In this document: one piece after another, positions 26,994 to 35,981 of the stretch
How positions within the stretch are numbered: the first letter of the stretch is position 1
Layout: every line of letters starts with the position of its first letter
From: Bacteroidales bacterium
Lineage (GTDB): Bacteria > Bacteroidota > Bacteroidia > Bacteroidales > Salinivirgaceae
Length of the DNA stretch: 64,000 nt
Direction of reading: 5' to 3'
NCBI GenBank assembly: GCA_012519055.1
Contig: JAAYQU010000016.1
Location: forward strand, 1-64,000
Notes under the pieces: model-generated
Databases searched by the model: none
What the model saw: only the letters and a program-made list of their open reading frames with translations
Told to the model about the DNA's origin: nothing
Program-made: the position numbers and the translations under genes

Positions 26994-27001
26994 TAGCTTT
27001 G
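26994..27001 (+). promoter_or_regulatory. Possible -7 box before the Dpm1-like gene
   Basis: TAGCTTTG fits TAnnTTTG and lies 20 bp before the ATG at 27022. It supports that start rather than the longer reading frame beginning inside the hairpin cluster. No -33 element is obvious. Confidence 0.35.
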
Positions 27002-27021
27002 CCGTAAATAAAAACAAAGAG

Positions 27022-27756
27022 ATGGAAAAAGCAGTAGTAATAATCCCAACCTATAACGAGAAAGAGAATATACGTGCTATTATTGAGGCAGTTATGAATT
27101 TAGATAAAGGCTATCACGTATTGGTAGTAGAAGACAACTCCCCCGATGGAACTGCACTTATAGTGAAAGAGATGATGAAAACCTATACCGATTCGTTGCA
27201 TATATTGGAACGTCCGGGCAAACAGGGTTTGGGAACTGCCTATATAGCAGGATTTAAGTGGGCTATCGAAAATAAATACGAATATATTTTCGAAATGGAC
27301 GCTGATTTTTCACACAACCCTGAAGATTTGGTGCGTCTACATCAAGCCATAATTGATGGTGCTGACTTGGCTATCGGCTCACGATATGTCACTGGTGTTA
27401 ACGTTGTTAACTGGCCCATGGGAAGAGTCCTGATGTCGTATTATGCTTCGGCGTATGTAAGATTTATTACTGGAATGAAAGTGCGCGACACAACAGCAGG
27501 ATTTAAGTGCTACCGAAGGAAAGTATTGGAAACCATTGACTTTGACAAAATAAGATTCAAGGGATACGCATTCCAAATTGAGATGAAGTTTACTGCTTGG
27601 AAGCATGGTTTCAAAATCGTAGAAGTTCCAATAATATTCACAGACCGCACTCAAGGTACATCAAAAATGAGTGGTGGCATATTTAGCGAAGCCGTTATGG
27701 GCGTTATAAAACTTAAAGTTGGAAGTTGGTTCAGAAAATACGAAAAGCCTGAATAA
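27022..27756 (+). CDS. Dolichyl-phosphate mannose synthase-like glycosyltransferase (GT2)
   Basis: A 244-residue Dpm1-like enzyme starting MEKAVVIIPTYNEKENI. VVEDNSPDGTA, the metal-binding FEMDADFSHNPEDL and DTTAGFKCYRR are typical of polyprenol monophosphomannose synthases. It lacks C-terminal membrane helices. The frame remains open 48 codons upstream into the REP-like cluster, but that extension has no family similarity, so I use the ATG at 27022. It likely makes a polyprenyl-phosphate sugar for envelope glycans. Its stop is 35 bp before pyrC, so the two may be co-transcribed. Confidence 0.88.
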   Translation: MEKAVVIIPTYNEKENIRAIIEAVMNLDKGYHVLVVEDNSPDGTALIVKEMMKTYTDSLHILERPGKQGLGTAYIAGFKWAIENKYEYIFEMDADFSHNPEDLVRLHQAIIDGADLAIGSRYVTGVNVVNWPMGRVLMSYYASAYVRFITGMKVRDTTAGFKCYRRKVLETIDFDKIRFKGYAFQIEMKFTAWKHGFKIVEVPIIFTDRTQGTSKMSGGIFSEAVMGVIKLKVGSWFRKYEKPE

Positions 27757-27791
27757 AATATCCTGTTCACTAAATCGTAAAACATAACAAG

Positions 27792-29132
27792 TTGGCAGAG
27801 ACATTACTTATATCTAATGCGCTGATAATAAACGAAAATGAAAGTTTCATAGGTAATGTTTTTATCGAAAACGATATTATTATTGAGGTCAGCACACAGC
27901 CCATAAACCGTAATGCCAACAAAACGATTGATGCCACAGGGCATATACTTTTGCCCGGAGTAATTGACGACCAAGTTCATTTCCGCACTCCCGGGCTAAC
28001 CCACAAAGGCGATATAGAGAGCGAATCGAAAGCAGCCGTAGCAGGTGGGGTTACATCATATATGGATATGCCAAATGTGGTTCCTCCTACCACATCAATT
28101 GAAAACCTTGAACAGAAGTACGCAATTGCAAAAGAGAAATCTTGGGCAAACTACTCGTTCTACTTTGGTGCAACGAATGACAATATTGACCAAATAAAAA
28201 ATGTAGACCCCAAACTATGCTGTGGAATTAAAGTATTTATGGGTTCTTCAACCGGAAATATGTTAGTTGATGATGAAACTACACTTAATAGAATTTTCTC
28301 CGAAAGTTCGGCGCTGATTGCCGTTCATTGCGAAGATGAAGCCACAATTAAAAGAAACACACAGGAGGCAGTTGCAAAATTCGGAGACTCGATCCCAATA
28401 AGTCATCACCCTATAATTCGTAGCGATGAGGCTTGCTATAAATCAACGCTAAAGGCTGTCGAGTTAGCTAAAAAACACAATACAAGACTTCACGTATTGC
28501 ACGTAAGTACCGCGAAAGAGCTTTCGTTATTCGACAACACTATTGAATTAGAACATAAGCGAATAACTGCCGAAGTTTGCGTTCATCACCTCTGGTTTAC
28601 CGATGCTGACTACAACTCAAAAGGCGCGCTAATAAAATGGAATCCTGCGGTTAAATCACTTAAAGACAGAGAGGCTCTAAGAAGTGCCATAAATAGTAAC
28701 TTAGTTGATATTATCGCAACAGACCACGCTCCTCACACTTTCGAGGAGAAGCAAAACCAATATTTGCAGTGTCCTTCGGGTGCACCGATGGTGCAACACT
28801 CCTTAGTTACTATGTTAGAGCTTGTTAAAAAAGGGGTATTCTCGTACAACAAAGTTGTTCAGAAAATGTGTCACGCTCCTGCAAAACTGTTCAGAATAGA
28901 GAAACGTGGCTTTATTAAGCCCGGATATTATGCTGACTTAGTGATTGTTACCCCTAACGTAAATCAACAAGTAACCAGCGAAAGCATACTCTACAAATGT
29001 GGCTGGTCGCCACTTTTGGGAGAGACATTCTCGCACAGAGTATTAACCACCATAATTAATGGAAAAATTGCTTTTGATAACGATAGCTTTATTAAACAAC
29101 CTGTATCAGCGTTAACATTCGTTTGTGATTAG
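27792..29132 (+). CDS. pyrC: Dihydroorotase
   Basis: A 446-residue amidohydrolase of the class I dihydroorotase type, third step of pyrimidine synthesis. Metal-site motifs: DDQVHFRTPG at 59-68, the carbamylated Lys in GIKVFMGSS, HCEDE, HVLHVSTAKE and TDHAPHT. The first His of the usual HxH pair is replaced by Gln (Q61), which I recall as common in Bacteroidota forms, so it is not by itself a sign of inactivity. No ATG precedes the conserved core; the TTG at 27792 is the only plausible start and an in-frame stop lies 21 bp upstream. Confidence 0.9.
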   Translation: MAETLLISNALIINENESFIGNVFIENDIIIEVSTQPINRNANKTIDATGHILLPGVIDDQVHFRTPGLTHKGDIESESKAAVAGGVTSYMDMPNVVPPTTSIENLEQKYAIAKEKSWANYSFYFGATNDNIDQIKNVDPKLCCGIKVFMGSSTGNMLVDDETTLNRIFSESSALIAVHCEDEATIKRNTQEAVAKFGDSIPISHHPIIRSDEACYKSTLKAVELAKKHNTRLHVLHVSTAKELSLFDNTIELEHKRITAEVCVHHLWFTDADYNSKGALIKWNPAVKSLKDREALRSAINSNLVDIIATDHAPHTFEEKQNQYLQCPSGAPMVQHSLVTMLELVKKGVFSYNKVVQKMCHAPAKLFRIEKRGFIKPGYYADLVIVTPNVNQQVTSESILYKCGWSPLLGETFSHRVLTTIINGKIAFDNDSFIKQPVSALTFVCD

Positions 29133-29176
29133 AACACAGATGACACAGATTTGACGGATTAACACAGATTACAGAG
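29131..29176. repeat. Dispersed ACACAGAT repeat copy (half element)
   Basis: AGAACACAGATGACACAGATTTGACGGATTAACACAGATT-like sequence, read in parts, matches the left arm of the palindrome at 741-813. It begins at the pyrC stop codon and ends before the DUF6624 gene. Confidence 0.6.
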
Positions 29177-29219
29177 TTAAAAGTTGAAAGCAATACAATT
29201 AAAAACACACCTAGTTATT

Positions 29220-30200
29220 ATGAAACGCTCAATATTAATTGCCGCAATAGCTTTAGTATTTGCTATATCAACTTCAAAAGCAGTTCCACCAACTTTCCAT
29301 TCGATTTTAACAAACCAACTGCAAAAATACAACTTTCTTGGTGACTACGACTCATGCAAATATGTTTACAACGAGTTCTTAAAGAGTGATAACCCGTACT
29401 TCACCTCTGATATAGAGAGTTTAGTCGAGGTTACCATTTTTATGCAAGACACCGCAAACGCAATTGCTTTATTTAAAGAGCTTTTGATGAAAACCGAAAC
29501 AGACACCACTATCTTGAGCCAAAATCCAAAACTGAGCGCATTAAGAACATACCCACAATTTCAACAGATTGAGCAAGAGTACGAAAACCTAAAACTGTAT
29601 TACTATAAAAACTTCAATCTCAAGCTATCGCAACAGATTTTAGAGATGTACACTAAAGACCGATTTATTAGGATACAAGTACCGAGAGACTGCGATTGCA
29701 GACCGACAATTATGGAGAAAACAGACCGTGAAAACTTTGAAACAATTAAGAAAATTGTTGAAAAATCGGGTTTCCCTACTCTATCACAAATAGGCGATGA
29801 GGCGTGGAAAGGTCTTTATATTATATTTCTCCACATATCGGCACTTTCAGAACAACATTTTCAATATGCCGATTCTTTATTAAAGAAACAAGTTGATTTG
29901 TTTATTCTCGAGCCTTGGAGATACGCAAACATGGTTGATAGTTATCTGCACTTTAAAGACATTCCCCAAAGATATGGAACATTTACTGTTCATGATAAAA
30001 ATAATTCTCCAACGCATGGCAATATTTTCGAACCAGAGAATTTAGACAGAAGACGATATGAAATAGGATTAAACTCATTCACATCATTCTCTAAAGCACT
30101 AAAACACAAAAAGTTACCCGATGGATATAAATATATTGACCCGCTGCAATATTATTTTGAAAACAAAGAGAACAAAGAGAACACAGAACACACGGATTAA
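29220..30200 (+). CDS. Secreted DUF6624-like protein
   Basis: A 326-residue exported protein of unknown function. Residues 1-20 form a signal peptide (ending STSKA). The C-terminal half carries DRENFETIKKIVEKSGFPT, an IFLHIS segment and the end motif QRYGTF, which fit DUF6624. A TTG 36 bp upstream also opens the frame but would add 12 residues before the signal peptide, so I use the ATG. The C-terminus (NKENKENTEHTD) is coded by an ACACAGAACACACGGATTAA repeat: the repeat supplies both the tail and the stop codon. No enzymatic motif is seen. Confidence 0.7.
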   Translation: MKRSILIAAIALVFAISTSKAVPPTFHSILTNQLQKYNFLGDYDSCKYVYNEFLKSDNPYFTSDIESLVEVTIFMQDTANAIALFKELLMKTETDTTILSQNPKLSALRTYPQFQQIEQEYENLKLYYYKNFNLKLSQQILEMYTKDRFIRIQVPRDCDCRPTIMEKTDRENFETIKKIVEKSGFPTLSQIGDEAWKGLYIIFLHISALSEQHFQYADSLLKKQVDLFILEPWRYANMVDSYLHFKDIPQRYGTFTVHDKNNSPTHGNIFEPENLDRRRYEIGLNSFTSFSKALKHKKLPDGYKYIDPLQYYFENKENKENTEHTD

Positions 30201-30218
30201 ACAGATTTACACAGATTG
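30177..30218. repeat. Dispersed ACACAGAT repeat copy overlapping a gene end
   Basis: AACACAGAACACACGGATTAAACAGATTTACACAGATT, read in parts, is a variant of the repeat at 741-813. It covers the last ~8 codons and the stop of the DUF6624 gene. Confidence 0.6.
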
Positions 30219-30233
30219 GCAATTACACATTGT

Positions 30234-30746
30234 TTACAGTAGTCCCAAAGATTTTAATAGATTGGTATAAAACATTATTTGAAGTTGGGCTCCCTCTCCT
30301 TTTACGTAGTTGAATCTTACACTATAAACGTTATGTTCAGCGTCTAATGTCCACATTCTAACCACATTGCCATCAATTAAAGATTGCTTTTCCTCATCAC
30401 TTTCTAAGCTGCGAGAATTATCGTCTGGTCCGTATAGTTCCTCAAGTTTTTGTAGTAACAATTTAGTGTTATCGGTAGGTATCTCTTTATCCTCGCTATG
30501 TAAGATTACATTTATATGATTTGTTCCTGTAAGATTTGATTTTTCGGTAAAAACGCGAAAAACAACCGTATCAAAAATACCGAACTCTTTCTGTGGCAAT
30601 ACCTTTTTATAATCTATTAGAAATGTGTCCAGTATCTCTTCACTATAAACCTCCTCGTAGTCATCCTCGTAGAAGAATGTTGTCAAATCGTACTTAATTA
30701 ATTCTAATATGTGTTTTGATTTCGACTGCATTTCAGATGATTTCAT
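30234..30746 (-). CDS. Hypothetical protein, 170 aa
   Basis: I do not recognise this protein. It is acidic, soluble in appearance, with no signal peptide or membrane segment. It contains an alternation of strands typical of a small alpha/beta domain (VVFRVFTEKSNL, INVILHSEDKEI, VVRMWTLDAEHNVYSVRFNYV). A promoter with TTG and TAATTTTG boxes 17 bp apart (30806-30833) precedes it, which supports it as a real gene. It is convergent with the DUF6624 gene. Confidence 0.65.
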   Translation of the reverse strand: MKSSEMQSKSKHILELIKYDLTTFFYEDDYEEVYSEEILDTFLIDYKKVLPQKEFGIFDTVVFRVFTEKSNLTGTNHINVILHSEDKEIPTDNTKLLLQKLEELYGPDDNSRSLESDEEKQSLIDGNVVRMWTLDAEHNVYSVRFNYVKGEGAQLQIMFYTNLLKSLGLL

Positions 30747-30805
30747 AGCAAACTTAATATGTAACTTAAAGCTCTCTTTTCAACAATGTAATATCGTCAA
30801 GTCTG

Positions 30806-30833
30806 CAAAATTATCAAATTAAACTAAATTCAA
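30806..30833 (-). promoter_or_regulatory. Promoter of the 170-aa hypothetical gene
   Basis: On the minus strand TTG (30831-30833), a 17-bp spacer and TAATTTTG (30806-30813) fit the Bacteroidota promoter pattern, 60 bp before the ATG. Confidence 0.4.
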
Positions 30834-30898
30834 TTAAAAATAAAAGTAAATTATTAAATTTAACTAAACATTATGATTTTGTATTCACTTATTGACAA

Positions 30899-31516
30899 TT
30901 AAAGTAACAACTCCTTTTCTCCTTGCCTTACAACTACGGGTTCATCGGCTGTACAATCGACAACGGTTGAACCCTCATTATTGCCTATGCCACCATCTAC
31001 AACATATGCGACTATATCTTTATAGTTATCGTGAATCAACTCAGGATCAGTAATATATTCAATAATATCGTCGTCATCATTTTTTACTGATGTAATAACC
31101 AGTGGCTCGTTCAAAGCTCTAATTATTTCAAGTGCAATATTGTTGTTTGGAATCCTCACCCCCACACTTTTTCTGCTAAACTTCAGCAGCTTGGTTAATT
31201 TATTATTTGCCTCGAGAATAAAAGTAAAAGGTCCCGGAAGATTTCTTTTCAACAGTTTGAATGTTTGTGTAGAAAGGGGTTTTGTAATTTCTGATATCTG
31301 ACTAATATCGTGACACATAACTGAGAAATTAGCCTCTTTAACTTTTTTGCTTCGTATTTCGGCTAATGTTTCTATTGCTTGCACATTACTTAAACTACAA
31401 GCAATTCCGTAAACTGTGTCAGTTGGAATAATTACTAAGCCACCCGCAGCAAGAGATTCAACAATCTGATTAACTTGTCGTGGGTTTGGATTTTCCTCAT
31501 ATAGTTTTATTATCAT
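30899..31516 (-). CDS. Sua5/YciO/YrdC family protein (threonylcarbamoyl-AMP synthase type)
   Basis: A 205-residue YrdC-fold protein. GGLVIIPTDTVYGIACSL near the N-terminus, KVKEANFSVMC (where most members read KRP) and LPGPFTFIL are the nucleotide and threonine-binding motifs, and GGIGNNEGSTVVD closes the domain. TsaC makes threonylcarbamoyl-AMP for the t6A37 modification of tRNA. The KEA in place of KRP and the short length are closer to the YciO branch, so this may not be the essential TsaC. It follows the transaldolase-like gene by 4 bp. Confidence 0.82.
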   Translation of the reverse strand: MIIKLYEENPNPRQVNQIVESLAAGGLVIIPTDTVYGIACSLSNVQAIETLAEIRSKKVKEANFSVMCHDISQISEITKPLSTQTFKLLKRNLPGPFTFILEANNKLTKLLKFSRKSVGVRIPNNNIALEIIRALNEPLVITSVKNDDDDIIEYITDPELIHDNYKDIVAYVVDGGIGNNEGSTVVDCTADEPVVVRQGEKELLL

Positions 31517-31520
31517 AATG

Positions 31521-32177
31521 TTATCCGTTTAATTTTTTATAATCCGCAAGAAATTGCTGCAATCCAATATCAGTAAGAGGGTGTTTAAACAGCCCCATAA
31601 TTGCATTTAATGGACATGTAACAACGTCTGCACCTGCTTCCATGCAACTGATAATATGCATTGAATGTCTTATTGATGCTGCTAAAACTTGAGTCGGGAA
31701 TTCGTAATAGTTATATGTGTTAACAATTTGTCTAACAAGTTCCACCCCATCGGTACAATTATCGTCTAAGCGGCCAATAAACGGTGATACATAAGTTGCA
31801 CCAGCTTTGGCTGCCAACAGTGCCTGACCAGGCGAAAAAACTAAAGTACAATTTGTCTTTATTCCTTTGTTAGAGAAATGCTTAATAGCTTTAACACCAT
31901 CTTTAATCATTGGTACTTTTACAACAATGTTTTTGTGTAGTGATGCTAGTTTTTCTCCCTCATTAATTATTCCTTTATATTCGGTGCTTATTACTTCAGC
32001 ACTTACGTCGCCATCAACAATATTACATATCTTAACATAATGATCAAGTATGTTTTTTTCGCCTTTAATTCCCTCTTTTGCCATTAACGAAGGATTGGTT
32101 GTAACGCCATCAAGAACTCCAAGGTCTTGAGCTTCTTTTATTTGTTCAAGGTTTGCTGTATCAATAAAAAACTTCAT
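31521..32177 (-). CDS. Transaldolase-like / fructose-6-phosphate aldolase
   Basis: A 218-residue short-form transaldolase (FSA/TalC type). [30 protein letters not shown] and the Schiff-base Lys in VVKVPM near residue 86 are present, as are [19 protein letters not shown] and SPFIGRLDD. Short members can be true transaldolases of the pentose phosphate pathway or fructose-6-phosphate aldolases; the sequence alone does not decide. It is followed 4 bp later by the YrdC gene. A minus-strand TAACTTTG at 32228-32235 may be its -7 box. Confidence 0.9.
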   Translation of the reverse strand: MKFFIDTANLEQIKEAQDLGVLDGVTTNPSLMAKEGIKGEKNILDHYVKICNIVDGDVSAEVISTEYKGIINEGEKLASLHKNIVVKVPMIKDGVKAIKHFSNKGIKTNCTLVFSPGQALLAAKAGATYVSPFIGRLDDNCTDGVELVRQIVNTYNYYEFPTQVLAASIRHSMHIISCMEAGADVVTCPLNAIMGLFKHPLTDIGLQQFLADYKKLNG

Positions 32178-32328
32178 ATCGTTATAATTTTTAGGATTTA
32201 CAATTTACATTTCTAGACGAAACATTACAAAGTTAATATTTTTCAATGAAAAAACCTTAAGCTCTAAAATTCAGAAATTTATATTAATCTCACAAAATAC
32301 GTATAGCTGAGCAAAAATGAGATAAATT

Positions 32329-32361
32329 TTTGTGCAATATGAAATAAAAGAGCTAAATTTG
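32329..32361 (+). promoter_or_regulatory. rpsA promoter
   Basis: TTTG (32329-32332), a 21-bp spacer and TAAATTTG (32354-32361) match the Bacteroidota consensus well. Transcription would start near 32368, leaving a leader of about 90 nt before the rpsA ATG, enough for S1-mediated feedback on its own mRNA. Confidence 0.6.
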
Positions 32362-32456
32362 CAGCCAATTTTCGTATGTTCTGAAAAGATATAGCATTAA
32401 ATATCTTATCTATACATAATGTCTAACATATTAAAATTAACTATTACTAATTAAAA

Positions 32457-34622
32457 ATGAACGAAGAAAACAAAAACCTAAACGAGGCTTTAACACCCTC
32501 AAATGATTTTGACTGGGAAGCATACGCTTCCGATATGGTTGTCGATGAAACTACCAACCGTGAAGAGTTAGAAAAAATATACGACAACACAATGTCGTCT
32601 ATTGCCGAAAATGAAGTAACCGATGGAGTTGTTGTAGGAATGAACAAACGTGAAGTTCTTATCAACATTGGCTACAAATCAGAAGGAGTTATAAGTATAT
32701 CAGAATTTCGCTACAATCCTGATCTAAAAGTAGGTGACACAGTAGAGGTATTTGTGGAAAGCCAGGAAGATAAAAATGGTCAATTGGTTTTATCACACAG
32801 AAAAGCAAGAGCGTTAAGATCGTGGGATCGAGTTAATGAGGCTCTTGAAAAAGACGAAATTGTTAAAGGTTACATAAAATGCCGTACAAAAGGCGGTATG
32901 ATTGTGGATGTATTCGGAATTGAGGCGTTTTTGCCTGGTTCACAAATTGATGTCAAACCCATTCGCGATTACGATGTGTTTGTTAACAAAACAATGGAGT
33001 TTAAGATTGTTAAAATCAATCAAGAATATAAAAACGTTGTTGTTTCACATAAAGCTCTTATTGAAGCTGAACTTGAACAACAAAAGAAAGAAATTATTGC
33101 CAAGCTTGAAAAAGGTCAAGTACTTGAAGGAACTGTTAAAAACATTACTTCATACGGAGTATTCATCGACTTGGGCGGCGTTGACGGTTTAATTCACATT
33201 ACCGACCTTTCATGGGGACGTATATCACATCCTGATGAAATAGTAAAATTAGATGAAAAAATTAATGTTGTTATTCTTGACTTTGACGATGAGAAAAAAC
33301 GTATAGCACTTGGCTTAAAACAACTTACACCACATCCATGGGAATCTTTAGACAAAGAACTAAAAGTTGGTGATAAAATTAATGGTAAAGTTGTTGTTTT
33401 AGCCGATTACGGTGCATTTGTTGAAATAGCTCCCGGAGTTGAAGGATTAATCCACGTTTCAGAAATGTCGTGGTCGCAACATTTGCGCAGTGCTCAAGAA
33501 TTTATGAAAGTTGGCGACGAGGTAGAAGCTGTTATTTTAGCATTAGACCCAGAGGATAGAAAAATGAGTCTTGGTATCAAACAGTTAAAACCAGATCCAT
33601 GGACAGATATTGAAACAAAATATGCTGTTAACTCAAGACATAAAGCAATTGTTCGAAACTTCACAAGTTTTGGTGTATTTGTAGAAATTGAAGAGGGTGT
33701 CGACGGTCTTATACATATTTCCGACCTATTATGGACGAAAAAAATTAAACATCCAGCTGAATTTACAAGTATTGGCTCGGAAATTGAAGTTATGGTATTA
33801 GAAATTGATACTGCAAACCGTCGCTTAAGTTTAGGTCACAAACAACTGGAAGAGAACCCATGGGAAGTTTTTGCAGAAATTTTTGCTGCCGACACAATTC
33901 ACGAGGGTATAGTTATTGAAATCAACGAAAAAGGTGCAGTTATTGCATTACCATACGGTGTAGAAGGATTTGCAACTCCTAAACATATGGTAAAAGAGAA
34001 CGGAAGCCCTGCAAAAATCGATGAAAAATTAGAGTTTAAAGTTATCGAATTTAACAAAGATGCTAAACGAATAATTGTTTCTCACAGCCGTACTTTTGAA
34101 GATTTAGCAAAAGTCGAACAAGAAACAAAACGCGAAGCAACTAAAAAAGCCTCTAAAAAACTGAAAGAAAGTATCGAAAAAACAACTTTAGGAGATATTG
34201 CAGAGTTAGCACAGTTAAAAGATGATATGCTAAATAAAGACGCAAAAAAGAAATCCGTTAAAAAAGAACCTAAAGCTGAAGAATCTGAGAAAAAAGAGAC
34301 TGAAGTTAAAGAATCTAAAAAGAAAGAACCTGAAGCTAAAGATGTAGAAAAAAAAGAATCCAAAGCTAAAAAAACTGAGGTAAAAGAGGCTGAGGTTAAA
34401 GAGCCTAAAAAGAAAGAACCTGAAGCTAAAGATGCAGAAAAAAAAGAATCTAAAGCTAAAAAAACTGAGGTAAAAGAGGCTGAGGTTAAAGAGTCTAAAA
34501 AGAAAGAGCCAGAAGCTAAAGATGCAGAAAAAAAAGAATCCAAAGCTAAAAAAACTGAGGTAAAAAAATCTGAAGTTAAAGAATCTGAAAATAAAGACTC
34601 TGAAGAAAAAAAATCAGAATAA
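32457..34622 (+). CDS. rpsA: 30S ribosomal protein S1 with repetitive Lys/Glu tail
   Basis: A 721-residue S1 with six S1/OB-fold repeats between about residues 50 and 545. Repeats 3-5 are the most regular (e.g. GTVKNITSYGVFIDLGGVDG, RNFTSFGVFVEIEEGVDG). S1 binds mRNA at the ribosome and, in a phylum that rarely uses Shine-Dalgarno pairing, is expected to matter for initiation. The protein is much longer than Escherichia coli S1 (557 aa) because of a tail of about 170 residues rich in Lys, Glu and Ala, containing three near-identical 30-residue units. The tail is probably disordered or helical and has no known role. Confidence 0.95.
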   Translation: MNEENKNLNEALTPSNDFDWEAYASDMVVDETTNREELEKIYDNTMSSIAENEVTDGVVVGMNKREVLINIGYKSEGVISISEFRYNPDLKVGDTVEVFVESQEDKNGQLVLSHRKARALRSWDRVNEALEKDEIVKGYIKCRTKGGMIVDVFGIEAFLPGSQIDVKPIRDYDVFVNKTMEFKIVKINQEYKNVVVSHKALIEAELEQQKKEIIAKLEKGQVLEGTVKNITSYGVFIDLGGVDGLIHITDLSWGRISHPDEIVKLDEKINVVILDFDDEKKRIALGLKQLTPHPWESLDKELKVGDKINGKVVVLADYGAFVEIAPGVEGLIHVSEMSWSQHLRSAQEFMKVGDEVEAVILALDPEDRKMSLGIKQLKPDPWTDIETKYAVNSRHKAIVRNFTSFGVFVEIEEGVDGLIHISDLLWTKKIKHPAEFTSIGSEIEVMVLEIDTANRRLSLGHKQLEENPWEVFAEIFAADTIHEGIVIEINEKGAVIALPYGVEGFATPKHMVKENGSPAKIDEKLEFKVIEFNKDAKRIIVSHSRTFEDLAKVEQETKREATKKASKKLKESIEKTTLGDIAELAQLKDDMLNKDAKKKSVKKEPKAEESEKKETEVKESKKKEPEAKDVEKKESKAKKTEVKEAEVKEPKKKEPEAKDAEKKESKAKKTEVKEAEVKESKKKEPEAKDAEKKESKAKKTEVKKSEVKESENKDSEEKKSE
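34304..34575 (+). repeat. 90-bp in-frame tandem repeat in rpsA
   Basis: AAAACTGAGG recurs at 34371, 34461 and 34551, giving a 90-bp period (30 codons). Units share KKKEPEAKDAEKKESKAK. Copies differ at only a few third positions or single codons (e.g. GATGTA/GATGCA, CCT/TCT), so they were duplicated recently or are being homogenised. Confidence 0.85.
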
Positions 34623-34680
34623 ATGTAATTTAATTTGCATTAAACGAAAGGATTTGTTATTTTTATAAAAAATTAGCACT

Positions 34681-35037
34681 ATGGAATTTAAAATAGAAAA
34701 AAAGGACAAGTTCACACTTATTCAAGTAATGGTTGATAAGCTTGACACTCACATTGCGCCATCATTAAAATCTGAACTCGTATTAATTGCTGGGAATGGT
34801 GAAAAAAATATCATACTAGATCTTAACCATTGTCGCTATTGCGATTCATCAGGTCTTAGTGCTATTTTAGTAGCCAACCGTTTATGTAAAAATGCAAATG
34901 GCGTATTTATTCTTTCAGGTTTGCAAACAGCTGTTGAGAGATTAATTACAATATCACAGTTAGACACTGTTCTCAGTATCGCTGAGAATATCGATAAAGC
35001 ACAGGAGATGCTTGAGAAAGAGTTGAGCAAAGAATAA
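34681..35037 (+). CDS. STAS-domain protein (anti-sigma-factor antagonist type)
   Basis: A 118-residue single STAS domain. NIILDLNHCRYCDSSGLSAIL near residues 41-60 (quoted here only as the site of the conserved DSSGL) holds the phosphorylatable Ser of SpoIIAA/RsbV-like proteins. Such proteins are usually switched by a serine kinase/anti-sigma factor and a PP2C phosphatase, but neither is nearby. In Bacteroidota a STAS gene next to rnz is common, so it may have a housekeeping role. The stop is followed after 3 bp by the rnz ATG. Confidence 0.85.
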   Translation: MEFKIEKKDKFTLIQVMVDKLDTHIAPSLKSELVLIAGNGEKNIILDLNHCRYCDSSGLSAILVANRLCKNANGVFILSGLQTAVERLITISQLDTVLSIAENIDKAQEMLEKELSKE

Positions 35038-35040
35038 TAA

Positions 35041-35958
35041 ATGCGATTTGAGTTAACTATACTCGGGTCGGGCTCTGCTCTGCCAACAAGTCTTCGTAAT
35101 ACAACCGCTCAGGTATTGAATATACTTGAGCGGTTCTTTTTAATTGACTGCGGTGAAGGAAGCCAACTTCAAATCCGAAAACTTTCACTTCCATTTAGTA
35201 AAATTAACAGGGCTTTTATAAGCCATTTACACGGTGACCATTTCTACGGTTTATTTGGCTTGCTTTCTACCTATAATCTTATGGGCAGAAAGAAAACATT
35301 TTATATACACGCTCACAGCGACTTAGTGCAGATATTGGAAACAGTTTTAAAAATAGGTTCTCAAGAATTATCATATAAAATTGAAGTGATTCCATTAAGC
35401 TTTCAAAATCCAGAAACAATATTTGAAGATTCAAAAGTTAAAGTTACAAGCTTTCCTTTAAGACACTCCATACCCGTTTGTGGCTTCCTGTTTGAAGAAA
35501 AGCCTCGACCTCGAAATGTTATAAAAGAGTTTGTTGAAAGTATGCAACTTACCATTAAAGAGATGAATGAATTAAAAAGCGGATTAGATATTGTCAGAGA
35601 TGGCAAGGTGTACAAAAATTCAACATTAACGAAAGATCCTCCAAGGGTTAGAAAATATGCTTTTGTAACTGACACACTAAAATGTTCAAACATCGTTGAA
35701 ATAATAAAAGATGTAGATATACTATATCACGAAGCTACTTATCTGCATAAAGATTTAGACCTTGCACGTTTATCTTGTCACAGTACTGCCTTACAAGCTG
35801 CTCAAATTGCCCATGACTCTGGCGCAAAAAAATTACTATTGGGTCACTACTCTAGTCGATACACAGATCCCAAAGTTATTGAAGAGGAAGCTCAAACAGT
35901 TTTTGAAAACTCGGTTGCTACTGCCGATGGAGATGTTTATATTTTAGATAACAAATAA
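35041..35958 (+). CDS. rnz: Ribonuclease Z
   Basis: A 305-residue metallo-beta-lactamase-fold nuclease that trims tRNA 3' ends. The N-terminal LTILGSGSALPTSLRNTTAQ, the zinc motif SHLHGDHFYGLFGLL near residue 60, the exosite-containing middle, TDTLKCSNIVE and LLLGHYSSRYTD near the end are all typical of bacterial RNase Z. It starts 3 bp after the STAS gene, so the two are co-transcribed. Confidence 0.95.
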   Translation: MRFELTILGSGSALPTSLRNTTAQVLNILERFFLIDCGEGSQLQIRKLSLPFSKINRAFISHLHGDHFYGLFGLLSTYNLMGRKKTFYIHAHSDLVQILETVLKIGSQELSYKIEVIPLSFQNPETIFEDSKVKVTSFPLRHSIPVCGFLFEEKPRPRNVIKEFVESMQLTIKEMNELKSGLDIVRDGKVYKNSTLTKDPPRVRKYAFVTDTLKCSNIVEIIKDVDILYHEATYLHKDLDLARLSCHSTALQAAQIAHDSGAKKLLLGHYSSRYTDPKVIEEEAQTVFENSVATADGDVYILDNK

Positions 35959-35981
35959 GCTTTGATTCTCCTGTAACAGTA

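Noticed and set aside
26878-27021. An N-terminal 48-residue extension of the Dpm1-like glycosyltransferase
   Set aside because: It would be coded by the end of the REP-like cluster, while a -7 box and a canonical enzyme start lie at 26994-27022.
34082-34543. A 153-codon frame opposite rpsA with repeated Ser/Phe/Ala units
   Set aside because: It is the mirror of the Lys/Glu tandem repeat of rpsA on the other strand.
34304-34622. CRISPR-like periodicity
   Set aside because: The 90-bp units are in-frame coding repeats of rpsA without unique spacers.
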